A stretch of DNA of 64,000 bases, taken from the NCBI GenBank assembly GCA_020444065.1, contig JAHLLQ010000002.1:62001-126000 (forward strand). Reading direction: 5' to 3'. How positions within the stretch are numbered: position 1 is the stretch's first letter; each line of letters opens with the position of its first letter. Made by a program: the position numbers and the translations under genes. Below the pieces are notes generated by a model. The model was not told the DNA's origin. It ran no database searches and saw only the letters and a program-made list of their open reading frames with translations. This document shows positions 45,464-53,841 of the stretch, piece by piece. This DNA is from a bacterium (GTDB lineage Bacteria; Sumerlaeota; Sumerlaeia; SLMS01; JAHLLQ01).

Positions 45464-46024
45464 ATGCCCTGGTTTGTCCCCGTACTCGTCTTTATCGCAC
45501 GCATCATGGACGTTTCGATCGGAACCGTCCGCATTATCACGGTCACGAAGGGCCACAAGGCTCTGTCGGCCGTCCTCGGTTTCTGCGAAGTCACCATCTG
45601 GATCTTCGCCGTCTCCGCCGTCATTGTGAACATCCGAGAGAGCCTCTGGACGGTCTTTGCCTACGCCTCCGGCTTCTCGGTCGGGACGTTGGTCGGGATG
45701 GTCATCGAGGAGAAACTGGCGATCGGCACGCAGGTCATCCGAATCGTCAATCGCACCTCAGAGTTCGACCTGTCGGAGCTCCTTCGCCAGAAGGGCTTCA
45801 TGGTCACCAAGGTGGAGGCCGCCGGCGGCCTCGGGCCCAGCGAACTCTGCTTCCTGGTCGTCCCGCGAAAGCGCACTCAGTCCGTCCTGGACGTCGTCGA
45901 GCAGAACTGTCCTTCCGCCTTCATCACGGTCGAAGATGTCCGCCGGAGTTCCGTCGAGACACGCCTTTTTCCCGGCCCTCGCAGTCAGACCCCCTTCTGG
46001 AAGCGCCTCACGAAGTTCAAGTAA
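45464..46024 (+). CDS. DUF2179/UPF0316 (YebE-type) membrane protein
   Basis: 186 residues. About three N-terminal helices (VLVFIARIMDVSIGTVRIITV, VLGFCEVTIWIFAVSAVI, FAYASGFSVGTLVGMVI) precede a cytoplasmic DUF2179 domain with GFMVTKVEAAGGLGPSELCFLVVPRK. This family of unknown function is widespread in bacteria. The start MPWFVPVLVF at 45464 follows GGAAAGG. It stands alone between the acetyltransferase and the lipoprotein gene. Confidence 0.85.
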   Translation: MPWFVPVLVFIARIMDVSIGTVRIITVTKGHKALSAVLGFCEVTIWIFAVSAVIVNIRESLWTVFAYASGFSVGTLVGMVIEEKLAIGTQVIRIVNRTSEFDLSELLRQKGFMVTKVEAAGGLGPSELCFLVVPRKRTQSVLDVVEQNCPSAFITVEDVRRSSVETRLFPGPRSQTPFWKRLTKFK

Positions 46025-46114
46025 CCCCGTCCGCGCCTGTTGACGTCCACCGGCCGCACCCCGCATGATCCCTGCGGCTCGGAGTCGGGCCCATCTCACT
46101 GGAAGGATCTCATT

Positions 46115-46609
46115 GTGACGATCAGCCGCTGGATTTCCATGGCCACATTCGCCTTGGCGGTCGCGCTCGTCGGCTGCTCGACGACCCCGACGAAGTCCGC
46201 CGCGAAGACCGGTCCGGAAACCCCAGCCCGCCCGGTTGTGACCGAGGAGGACTTCCTCCGCCTTGCCGGTGGCGGAGTCCCCGATATTCTTAAGAACACC
46301 ATCGAGATCCGCCACTACTCTGTTGAGATCACTCGCGATGAAGAGCTTCCAGAGCTGCGCCTTGAGCTCTTCAATCGTCTCGAAGACGAGCCCCTCCACC
46401 TTGAATTGCGCACGCTCTGGTTCCGCCAGGATGGGTCGCTGATCGATGCCTCGACCTGGGCACATGCGCTGATTCCGCCGCGCCGCGCCTATCGCTATCG
46501 CTGCCTGGCCTACTCGCCCTATGCCGTTCGCGAGCAGGTCCAACTCCGCCGCCTCTACGTCGGCGACGCCTCCGAAGAATTCCCGCCGCTGGAGGATGCC
46601 GCTCCGTGA
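46115..46609 (+). CDS. Lipoprotein with DUF1425 (YcfL)-like domain
   Basis: 164 residues. A lipoprotein signal with lipobox LVGC (Cys about 20) is followed by a linker rich in Thr, Pro and Ala. The C-terminal 100 residues form a beta-sandwich-like pattern (IRHYSVEITRDEELPELRLELFNRLEDEPLHLELRTLWF), near that of YcfL (DUF1425), proteins acting with LpoB/penicillin-binding protein partners. The start is GTG at 46115 with GGAAGGA before it. It overlaps the DppB-type gene by four bases (GTGA). Confidence 0.7.
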   Translation: MTISRWISMATFALAVALVGCSTTPTKSAAKTGPETPARPVVTEEDFLRLAGGGVPDILKNTIEIRHYSVEITRDEELPELRLELFNRLEDEPLHLELRTLWFRQDGSLIDASTWAHALIPPRRAYRYRCLAYSPYAVREQVQLRRLYVGDASEEFPPLEDAAP

Positions 46610-47619
46610 CCTGGTGGCTCTCCATGCTTCTGCCCATCGCGGTAGTGGCTGTGCTCGGGATTGCGATCTTCCCGCGCCAGGCTTGGCTCTTCGTCCAATC
46701 GTTCTTCCCCATGTTGCTCCGCAAGCTCCCTATGGCGCTGGCGACGCTCTGGTTTGTCGCAACCATGGTTTTTCTTCTGACCAAGGCGGCAGGCGGCGAG
46801 GAAATGTGGGGCGAAGGTCGCATCGATCCACTCGTTCGCCAGACCATGATCGAGCAATGGGGACTCGACCAACCGCTGTGGAAGCAGTACGTCATCCACA
46901 TGAGCCAGTTGGCCCAGTTTAACACCATGCCCTCGCGCATGCAGCGCAACAAGACGCTTCGCGACATCCTGGCCGATCACCTGCCCTACTCTATGGCGCT
47001 CGGGCTACGCTCGATCGTGCTTGCGGTTATCCTCGGAATTCCAATCGGCGTCCTGTGCGCGCTCTTCCACAATCGCTGGATCGATCAGAGCGGAACGGTC
47101 CTGGCCCTGATTGGAGTGTCCGTTCCCAGCTTCATCCTCGCCTCGCTCGGCGTGTACTTCCTCGCGCGAAAGTGGCAGCTCTTCCCGGCCTCCGAATGGA
47201 CCGGGCCATGGGCGCTGTGGATTCCCGCGGCTTGCCTCGGAGCGTTCCCCTTCGCGGCCGTCCTGCGCCTGACCCGCGCCTCGATGCTCGAGGCCCTTCG
47301 AGAAGACTACATCCGGACGGCCCGTGCGAAAGGCGTCGCCGAGTGGAAGGTTGTCCTGCGTCACGCGCTCAGAAATTCACTCAGCTCCGTCGTGACCTAT
47401 ATCGGTCCCGTCGTCGCTGGCGTACTCCTCGGCAGCCTCGTGGTGGAGAAGATCTTCGTGATTCCCGGGCTTGGCGACTTCTTCGTAAAGACGGTCAGCA
47501 ATCGTGATATGCCACTGATATTGGGGTTGACCGTTTTCTACAGCGCACTCTTGATCTTTATGAACTTACTGGTGGATGCACTGTATCCGGTCCTGAATCC
47601 GCGCTTGCGCGATGAATAG
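46606..47619 (+). CDS. ABC transporter permease, DppB/OppB family, without adjacent partner subunits
   Basis: 337 residues with about seven helices. The hallmark coupling segment is ALREDYIRTARAKGVAEWKVVLRHALRNS, and the N-terminal half has DQPLWKQYVIHMSQ, typical of oligopeptide permeases. The extra N-terminal helix (WLSMLLPIAVVAVLGIAIF) lengthens it. No DppC, ATPase or peptide-binding gene follows; the next gene is the FHA-kinase. The start GTG overlaps the lipoprotein stop. Perhaps the remaining subunits lie elsewhere, or the protein now has another role. Confidence 0.88.
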   Translation: MTWWLSMLLPIAVVAVLGIAIFPRQAWLFVQSFFPMLLRKLPMALATLWFVATMVFLLTKAAGGEEMWGEGRIDPLVRQTMIEQWGLDQPLWKQYVIHMSQLAQFNTMPSRMQRNKTLRDILADHLPYSMALGLRSIVLAVILGIPIGVLCALFHNRWIDQSGTVLALIGVSVPSFILASLGVYFLARKWQLFPASEWTGPWALWIPAACLGAFPFAAVLRLTRASMLEALREDYIRTARAKGVAEWKVVLRHALRNSLSSVVTYIGPVVAGVLLGSLVVEKIFVIPGLGDFFVKTVSNRDMPLILGLTVFYSALLIFMNLLVDALYPVLNPRLRDE

Positions 47620-47751
47620 GGGGTCAACAATCGACCGGCTTGACAGTTGGAAGGTTTATCTGCTTCGGTAGAACTGCAACCGACAGACGAACAGCAGATG
47701 GAACGGTCCAGGGTCTGAAACTGGCTTACGACGTTGCTGGCATTTTGGGTA

Positions 47752-47768
47752 CTCTGAGATGCTCAGAG
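47752..47768 (+). repeat. Perfect hairpin upstream of the FHA-kinase start
   Basis: CTCTGAG and CTCAGAG form a seven-pair stem with an ATG loop, 31 bases before the probable TTG start at 47799. It may shape the mRNA leader. A TTGACA hexamer at 47640-47645 lacks a good -10 partner. Confidence 0.4.
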
Positions 47769-47798
47769 GCAGCCTGGAGCTGGAAGATTGGTGTTGAG

Positions 47799-49172
47799 TT
47801 GAGTAAAGAGAACTACATCTGCGTCGCGATCACGGGCAAAGGCTACGTGCCCACGACATTCGTTCTCGACGACCCGCTGATTCGCGTCGGTCGCTCCTCC
47901 AGCAACGACATCGTCCTCGATCCCTATCTGAACGCCGCGGTCTCACGGCGCCACCTGGTCCTTCGTCGAAAGGCCGCTAACAGTTGGTTCGTCGTCGACC
48001 TGGAAAGCACCCGTGGCACTTATCTGAATGGCAAGCGTGTGACGGAAGAGACCGAGATCTTCCCGCGCGACGTCATTCAATTGGGGCTCGATGGTCCGAT
48101 GATGATGGTGACCTGGCGCACGGGCGACGAAACCAGTTCCACGCTGCACCGCCCGGCAGGAAGTCGACTCTCCCCGCTTCCATTCCCACTTGCGCTATAT
48201 GGGGATTTCCCCTATAAGTATCGTGTTTTCCAGAAACTCGGCGAAGGCGGATACGGACAGGTCTGGCGTGCGCTCAGCCGCCAGGATCGTAAATGGGTCG
48301 CCGTGAAGTTCCTCCGTCCCGAACTCCTGCTGAGTGAGGGAAGCGACTCTACCATCCGAATCGACAACCTGGTTCAGCGGTTCCGCCGTGAAGCCGAACT
48401 GACGCGTCGCCTGGCAGAGATGGGGACGCCTGGAATCGCGCAGGTCTACGAAGTCGGCGGCGAACCCGAGGAAGGCTTCCTCTATATGGTTCTCGAATAC
48501 ATCGAGGGCCGTTCGCTCGATCGCATTCTCGCTAAGCACGGCCCATTGCCGGCCAAGCTGGTTTGCCGCTACATGCTGCAGGTGGCGCGCAGTCTGGACG
48601 CCGCGCACAATGTCCGCTGGAAATCTTCAGAGGATACCCACGAGATGCGTGGGATCGTTCACCGCGATGTGAAGCCCAGCAACATGATCATTCGCAAAAA
48701 GGATAACACGGCAATCCTCTGCGACTTCGGCATCGCTGCCATCGAGGAAGGGGCTGACCGCCTGACTTTGCCCCAGGTGCGCGTGATGACCTACAAGTTC
48801 ACATCGCCGGAGGTCCTGATCGAGAACACCATCGCACCGGCAACGGACCTCTGGGGATTGGCGGTCACGACGTTCATCCTGCTGACCGGTGGGCATTTCC
48901 CTTACGATGGAATCGACGCGGCGGAGACCCTGCGCCAAATCAGGCAGGGACACATGAATCCTCTCGGCGGATACCGGCGCGGTCTTCACCCACGGCTGCT
49001 CGAACTGGTTCACCAGGCGTTGAGTCCGCGCCCCGAGGAACGTCCCCTCTCTGCGCGCGAGTGGATATCTGAGCTCGAATGGCTGGAGGCCACCGTGATC
49101 GAGGAGCCCGATCCGCTGAACTCCGCGGAGACACAGGCCGACTCCGAAGAATCAGCCCCTTCTCATCCATGA
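47799..49172 (+). CDS. FHA domain fused to an N-terminally located Ser/Thr protein kinase-type catalytic domain
   Basis: About 457 residues. The FHA domain comes first: LDDPLIRVGRSSSNDIVLDPYLNAAVSRRHLVLRR with the phospho-peptide-binding RVGRSSSNDI and SRRH motifs. The kinase domain follows from about residue 130 (YRVFQKLGEGGYGQVWRA), with ATP-site Lys in WVAVKFL, HRDVKPSN, CDFGIAAI and FTSPE; all key catalytic residues are present. Bacterial kinases of this class often regulate cell wall, secretion or development. FHA on the N terminus suggests self-recruitment to phosphoproteins. No transmembrane helix is seen. There is no ATG near the start; TTG at 47799 is my best guess and the open frame continues to 47640. 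The type II secretion-like cluster lies 2.8 kb downstream. Confidence 0.88.
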   Translation: MSKENYICVAITGKGYVPTTFVLDDPLIRVGRSSSNDIVLDPYLNAAVSRRHLVLRRKAANSWFVVDLESTRGTYLNGKRVTEETEIFPRDVIQLGLDGPMMMVTWRTGDETSSTLHRPAGSRLSPLPFPLALYGDFPYKYRVFQKLGEGGYGQVWRALSRQDRKWVAVKFLRPELLLSEGSDSTIRIDNLVQRFRREAELTRRLAEMGTPGIAQVYEVGGEPEEGFLYMVLEYIEGRSLDRILAKHGPLPAKLVCRYMLQVARSLDAAHNVRWKSSEDTHEMRGIVHRDVKPSNMIIRKKDNTAILCDFGIAAIEEGADRLTLPQVRVMTYKFTSPEVLIENTIAPATDLWGLAVTTFILLTGGHFPYDGIDAAETLRQIRQGHMNPLGGYRRGLHPRLLELVHQALSPRPEERPLSAREWISELEWLEATVIEEPDPLNSAETQADSEESAPSHP

Positions 49173-49196
49173 TTTGATCAAGAAATCCGTGTGTGC

Positions 49197-49739
49197 TTAC
49201 TTCGAGCGCGTGTCTTCGGCGTCCGCGGGGAAGGTCTCCTGGCGGGTCGGCATGTCCGCGAACATTCCCTCCACGTCATCGTCATCGCGCATGACTCGAT
49301 TGCTTTCCGGAGCAACGAGTTCCTCGCCTCGGGCCGGAGTCTCCAGGGCCCGATTGAACATCTTCCAATCCACGCTGCTCTGACGCTCGTCCGCCGCGGG
49401 ACGCGCATCGATGCGGGTCTCCATCATGGCAGGATCCACGATGCGTTGGCTGTCGCCCGGGCGGTATTCCTCACCTAGATCGAATCGAGGACCTCCCGGT
49501 CCTTGACGAACCTGCCAGTTCGAGTCGCTCGCTGTGTCGTCCACCCCCGCCTCGCGCCGCAGTGTCGCCAGGTACATCTGGAAGAAGGCCACTTCCCTCT
49601 GCATCACGTCGATCGCCACACGCGCCTGGCTGCCATTCGGCCAATCGCGCGATAGACGCTGGAGCTCACTGACGTCCGCGTTCATCCCCTCCAGATTGCG
49701 CTGGAGATTCTTCAACACCAGGCGGATGTTCGTTTCCAT
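49197..49739 (-). CDS. Hypothetical cytoplasmic protein
   Basis: 180 residues. The first 90 residues are helical with a possible coiled coil (ETNIRLVLKNLQRNLEGMNADVSELQRLSRD and MQREVAFFQMYLATLRREAG). The C-terminal half is charged and probably disordered (DDTASDSNWQVRQGPGG, RVMRDDDDVEG). The start at 49739 follows GAAGG. A longer frame up to 50072 is not supported. Convergent with the FHA-kinase and divergent from the GT-C gene at 49883. I do not recognise the family. Confidence 0.6.
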   Translation of the reverse strand: METNIRLVLKNLQRNLEGMNADVSELQRLSRDWPNGSQARVAIDVMQREVAFFQMYLATLRREAGVDDTASDSNWQVRQGPGGPRFDLGEEYRPGDSQRIVDPAMMETRIDARPAADERQSSVDWKMFNRALETPARGEELVAPESNRVMRDDDDVEGMFADMPTRQETFPADAEDTRSK

Positions 49740-49838
49740 ATCGTCAACCTTCTTTGCCTGCAGGCGATCAGGCGGAGTTTTCCCGTAGCGCCCGACGGCG
49801 GGGGCTGCTGAGAATGCTTCCGTGCTATTAGAATGCAC

Positions 49839-49863
49839 AAATCCCTCGCCGTCGAGGGGATTT
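49839..49863. repeat. Inverted repeat in the leader before the GT-C gene
   Basis: AAATCCCTCG at 49839-49848 pairs with CGAGGGGATTT at 49853-49863 with one bulged base and a four-base loop. It lies 20 bases before the start at 49883, immediately ahead of the ribosome site, in the divergent region. It may be an operator or an mRNA hairpin that hinders translation. Confidence 0.5.
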
Positions 49864-49882
49864 CCTCCTCCTTGCAGCAAGG

Positions 49883-51820
49883 ATGCCTGGATTGAAAGAC
49901 ACCTCATCGGAAACGCGTCAAACTTGGGGGCTTTTTGCCCTACTGCTCGTTGCAGGGCTGCTCGTTTTTGCCGGCCAACTTGGCTCAAGCGACGAACTCT
50001 TGATGGCAATGACGACGCGGTCGATCGTCTTCGACTTAAGCCTCCGATTCCCCGAAACCTACGGCCAGACATTCACCGGATACGGCCTCGGAATGCCGTT
50101 GGCAGGAATTCCCGCTTTCCTGCTCGAGTTCCTCATCCGGAAGGCCGGCCTCCTCTCCACGACTGACGTCAGCCTTCTTCCGCTGACGAATGTCGTGCTG
50201 TTTGCGCTGACCGGAGTACTCGCCGCGGGGATCGTTCGCCGGCTGTATCCCGACAAGCAGAAATGCTTGTCGACTTGCATTGCTATCTCCTTTATCGCCA
50301 GCCCTCTACTGCCTGCATCACAGACATTCTACAGTGAAGTTCCTTCCGCTTTCGGACTGGTTGGAATGGCGTGGGCGCTCTTGCAGCCAGCCGACTCAGG
50401 CCCCTGGCGCAAGTGGATCGCTCCCGTCTTCTTTCCCGCCGTCGCAATGCTCGCCCGAGTCGCCATGCTACCCTCGCTCCTGCTGGTTCTTGCATGGGGC
50501 TGGGTCGCTTGCCCGGACAAGAAGCGCCTCGTTCTGGCCGGTGCAGGAATCGCCATCGGCATCGCTGGGCGCCTGGCCCAAAACGCTGTCCTACGCGGTT
50601 CGCCTTTCGACCAAGGTTACAGCGGCCAGGAGTTTGTAACGCCTTTATTCACAGGGATTCACGGTCTGATTCTATCACCCGAACGCGGCCTTTTGCTCTT
50701 CTATCCTGTCCTCTTATGGGCCCTCTTCCCATTCCGCAGCTCAAACTCAGCGACTCGGGCCTTCGAACGCCTGGCGATCGCTGTCCTGCTCTTCGCCGTC
50801 GTGTTTCACGCAAGCTTTTGGACTTGGCACGGTGGCTGGACCTCCGGACCGCGGTTCCTGCTGCCATCCGTCGCGCTTGGAACGCCGCTGGTCGCGATTC
50901 TGCTCTCCAGGATCGCCGAGTTTCGCCCCCGCCTTCGTTTGCTCCTGGTGCTCGTCGCCGGTTGGGGACTCCTGGCGGCGATCCTCTACTCGGCGTTCAG
51001 CGCGATCGACGTCTGGAACGAGATGTGGGGCTTTCACCAGGTCGAGAGCCGCTGGCTTTTTGAGCCTCAGCTTAGTCTCTGGCATCATTGGACTTCCCTG
51101 GCGGCGGCGGGCGAATTCCAGCCCGTCTGGCTCCGCGCATTCATGGGCATCCTGCCGGACGGTTATCCCTCTTTCCTGCCCCTCCGCTTCATCTCTGTCG
51201 CGACGATCCTTCTGGCGATCTGCGCGCTGCTTTGGGTGCGCCGCCGCTTCCCGGCGACCAATCGCTGGGCACTCGCGACCGGCGGCGTTGTTCTGTTGCT
51301 GGGCGGCGCGATCGCCCTCTCCGGCCCACGCGGTTGGCAGACCGCGGATTCTCCGGACGCGCCCGAGAGGTTTCCCGTCATGCGGTTGGATGGGCCTGCA
51401 CAGGGCGGCGAGTTTGTCACTTATGTCAACCTGCGTCCCCACGGAAAGTACACGCTGGCTGTCAAGTCGAACGGCTTGTATGACGTGCAGCTCGATGACG
51501 AGACGCTTCTTCAGCAGACTACCCCCGGACCGCAGCACATGCGCGTCGCTCCCGTGGAAATCGACGAGTCCGGGCTTCGCGAGTTGCGAGTCGCGGTCAG
51601 TCCCCAGCCGGGAGAACCTCTGCTGTTCCGAATGTACTGGACCTGGCCGGGCGAGGGCCGCGTGCTCGACCCGCTCGGCGGCCGTTACACCCAGCCACGG
51701 ACCTTCTCCGGGCTGGAGTCCTTTGCCTATTCCATCGCCCGCCGCGCGCATTTGCTGTTCGCCGCGTGGCTGGCTCTCGTCTTGCTCCTCTGGCCTGTCG
51801 GAGAGGTCAAACGCCCCTGA
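49883..51820 (+). CDS. GT-C-like multi-pass membrane protein with extracytoplasmic C-terminal beta domain
   Basis: 645 residues. A first helix (WGLFALLLVAGLLVFAGQL) is followed by an acidic first loop, GSSDELLMAMTTRSIVFD, and about ten more helices, the layout of GT-C polyprenyl-phosphate-sugar transferases. The loop FTGYGLGMPLAGIPAFLLEFL and later RFLLPSVALGTPL are typical. After about residue 475 comes a soluble beta-rich segment (FVTYVNLRPHGKYTLAVKSNGLYDVQLDD) and a final hydrophobic helix. Compare the glycosyltransferase at 944, which also has a C-terminal beta domain. Substrate unknown. Confidence 0.75.
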   Translation: MPGLKDTSSETRQTWGLFALLLVAGLLVFAGQLGSSDELLMAMTTRSIVFDLSLRFPETYGQTFTGYGLGMPLAGIPAFLLEFLIRKAGLLSTTDVSLLPLTNVVLFALTGVLAAGIVRRLYPDKQKCLSTCIAISFIASPLLPASQTFYSEVPSAFGLVGMAWALLQPADSGPWRKWIAPVFFPAVAMLARVAMLPSLLLVLAWGWVACPDKKRLVLAGAGIAIGIAGRLAQNAVLRGSPFDQGYSGQEFVTPLFTGIHGLILSPERGLLLFYPVLLWALFPFRSSNSATRAFERLAIAVLLFAVVFHASFWTWHGGWTSGPRFLLPSVALGTPLVAILLSRIAEFRPRLRLLLVLVAGWGLLAAILYSAFSAIDVWNEMWGFHQVESRWLFEPQLSLWHHWTSLAAAGEFQPVWLRAFMGILPDGYPSFLPLRFISVATILLAICALLWVRRRFPATNRWALATGGVVLLLGGAIALSGPRGWQTADSPDAPERFPVMRLDGPAQGGEFVTYVNLRPHGKYTLAVKSNGLYDVQLDDETLLQQTTPGPQHMRVAPVEIDESGLRELRVAVSPQPGEPLLFRMYWTWPGEGRVLDPLGGRYTQPRTFSGLESFAYSIARRAHLLFAAWLALVLLLWPVGEVKRP

Positions 51821-52008
51821 TTCCGGGTGTTTTGCCGTGAATCTCCAATTGGCGTTTCGTGATTTCACGGTTCGGCGCCGATCGGGTTTGTGTGCGACGG
51901 GAAATCTAACTTCCTCAGTCATCCACAGGTCCCTTTCGGCGAACTGAAGAAATGTCAAATCCCCCGAGGGCCTGCCCGGGCGGGCACGCGAGAAGGACGG
52001 CAAACACC

Positions 52009-53802
52009 ATGATTCGCGCAACGAACAAAGAGCTCGGAATGATCCTCGTCGAGAAGGGCCTGATCGACCCCGATAACCTCGACGCCGCCATCCGCGAAGC
52101 CCACAAGACCGGCGATCGAATCGGCAATATCCTGATCAAGATGGGCCTCTGCGAGCAGGACCATGTGCTCGAGGCCCTGGCCGAGCAGTTGGGCGTTCCG
52201 TACATGAAGCTGACCGGCGTCCAGCCCGATCGCCAGTTACTGGAACTGGTCCCCGCCCGCTTTGCTGAGCACTACAACCTTGTTCCTGTCGCGATGGAGG
52301 ACGGCACGCTGAAAGTCGCCCTCTCCGATCCCCTCGATATTCACACGCTCGATGAACTTCGGCGCATGTTGAACCTCGAGGTCGAACCGATCGTCGCGAC
52401 CGACGCGGAGATCGACAAAGCACGCAATCGGTTCTACGGAATCGGCGGCGCCACCATGATGGGGTTGGAGGAGGAGCGCCAGGCCTCTGGCAAGGACGAC
52501 GAAGTTATCCTGGATGGCAACATCGACATCGACGATGAAAACGCCGCCGAAGACGCCTCGATCGTTCGCTTCGTGAACCAGGTTGTGCAGGAGGCGTTCC
52601 GCGACCGCGCGACGGACATCCACGTCGAGCCGATGGACAAGGAACTGCGGATTCGCTACCGCATCGACGGTATGCTTTACGAGGCGCCTATCCCGCCGGC
52701 CATCAAGCGCTATCAGCAGGCGATCATCAGCCGTATCAAGATCATGTCGGACCTGAACATCGCCGAGCGGCGCCTGCCCCAGGACGGTAAGATCAAAATC
52801 AAAATGCACGGCAAGGAGTTCGACCTTCGTGTGTCGACCGTCCCGACGCCCCACGGCGAATCGGCGGCCATTCGTATTCTCTCCCGCGACAGCGAACTCT
52901 GCACGCTGGAGCGACTCGGCTTCTCCGACTATCACAACGAAACCATGCGGGCGATGATCCAGAAGCCTCACGGGATCGTTCTGATCACTGGCCCGACCGG
53001 TTCCGGCAAGTCGACGACGCTCTATGCATCGCTTTCGGAAATCAACACCCCGGAGCGCAAGATCATCACCGTCGAAGATCCGATCGAGTATCGCATCCCC
53101 GGCGTGACTCAGGTGCAGGTCAGCCCCTCGATCGGCCTGACGTTCGCACGTGTTCTCCGCACCCTGCTGCGCCAGGACCCCGACGTCATCATGGTTGGCG
53201 AGACGCGTGACCCCGAGACGGCCAAGATCACGATCCAGACGGCTCTCACGGGCCACCTCGTGTTCTCGACGCTCCACACGAACGATGCCTCCGGCGCTGT
53301 CACGCGACTGGAAGACATGGGCATCGAGCCCTTCCTGATCTCCTCGTCGGTCGAAGGCGTGCTGGCTCAGCGACTTGTTCGCGTCCTCTGTTCGGCGTGC
53401 AAGAAGCAGTACGATCCCGAGCCGGGATTGATCAAGCAGGTCAACGTGCTGCGCGAAGACACTTCCGGCATCAAGTTCTTCCGTCCGGTCGGTTGCGAAA
53501 TGTGCCGCTACACCGGCTTCCGAGGCCGTACCGCACTCGTTGAGATGGTGAAGTTCAACGAGCCGTTGCGGCGCGCGATTGTCGACGGCGCATCCGCCAA
53601 CGAGATTAAGCGCGAAGCCACGAAGAACGGCATGCGGCCGATTCGCTGGGATGGCTGGGACAAGGTCAAGCAGGGCGTCTCGACCATCGAGGAAGTCCTG
53701 CGCGTGACGATGGAAGACGAATTCAGCGACGAAGATCAGGTCGCCCAGTTGATGGAAAACTCCGTCGAACTGCGCCAGCAGTTGGTGGCGGAAGAAGAGT
53801 AA
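52009..53802 (+). CDS. gspE: Type II secretion/type IV pilus assembly ATPase (GspE/PilB)
   Basis: Cytoplasmic hexameric ATPase driving pseudopilus assembly. 597 residues. The N-terminal MshEN/GspE-N domain (LGMILVEKGLIDPDNLDAAIREA) is followed by a second such segment (VPARFAEHYNLVPVAMEDG). The AAA core has Walker A GPTGSGKSTT, Asp box, Walker B DPDVIMVGETRDPETA and His box TGHLVFSTLHTND. A zinc-binding CxxC...CxxC (CSACKK, CEMCRYTGFRGR) is present. The start MIRATNKELG at 52009 is chosen; GAGAAGGA lies 10-15 bases upstream. First gene of nine collinear secretion genes. Confidence 0.96.
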   Translation: MIRATNKELGMILVEKGLIDPDNLDAAIREAHKTGDRIGNILIKMGLCEQDHVLEALAEQLGVPYMKLTGVQPDRQLLELVPARFAEHYNLVPVAMEDGTLKVALSDPLDIHTLDELRRMLNLEVEPIVATDAEIDKARNRFYGIGGATMMGLEEERQASGKDDEVILDGNIDIDDENAAEDASIVRFVNQVVQEAFRDRATDIHVEPMDKELRIRYRIDGMLYEAPIPPAIKRYQQAIISRIKIMSDLNIAERRLPQDGKIKIKMHGKEFDLRVSTVPTPHGESAAIRILSRDSELCTLERLGFSDYHNETMRAMIQKPHGIVLITGPTGSGKSTTLYASLSEINTPERKIITVEDPIEYRIPGVTQVQVSPSIGLTFARVLRTLLRQDPDVIMVGETRDPETAKITIQTALTGHLVFSTLHTNDASGAVTRLEDMGIEPFLISSSVEGVLAQRLVRVLCSACKKQYDPEPGLIKQVNVLREDTSGIKFFRPVGCEMCRYTGFRGRTALVEMVKFNEPLRRAIVDGASANEIKREATKNGMRPIRWDGWDKVKQGVSTIEEVLRVTMEDEFSDEDQVAQLMENSVELRQQLVAEEE

Positions 53803-53841
53803 CGACTCCCACAATAAAACCCAATCGGGACAGACACAGGA

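Noticed and set aside
47640-47680. TTGACA hexamer as a promoter for the FHA-kinase
   Set aside because: No acceptable -10 element lies 16-18 bases downstream.
52237-53814. 525-residue antisense frame across gspE, and a 637-residue one at 54591-56504
   Set aside because: Both mirror conserved secretion genes and have no family features or ribosome sites.
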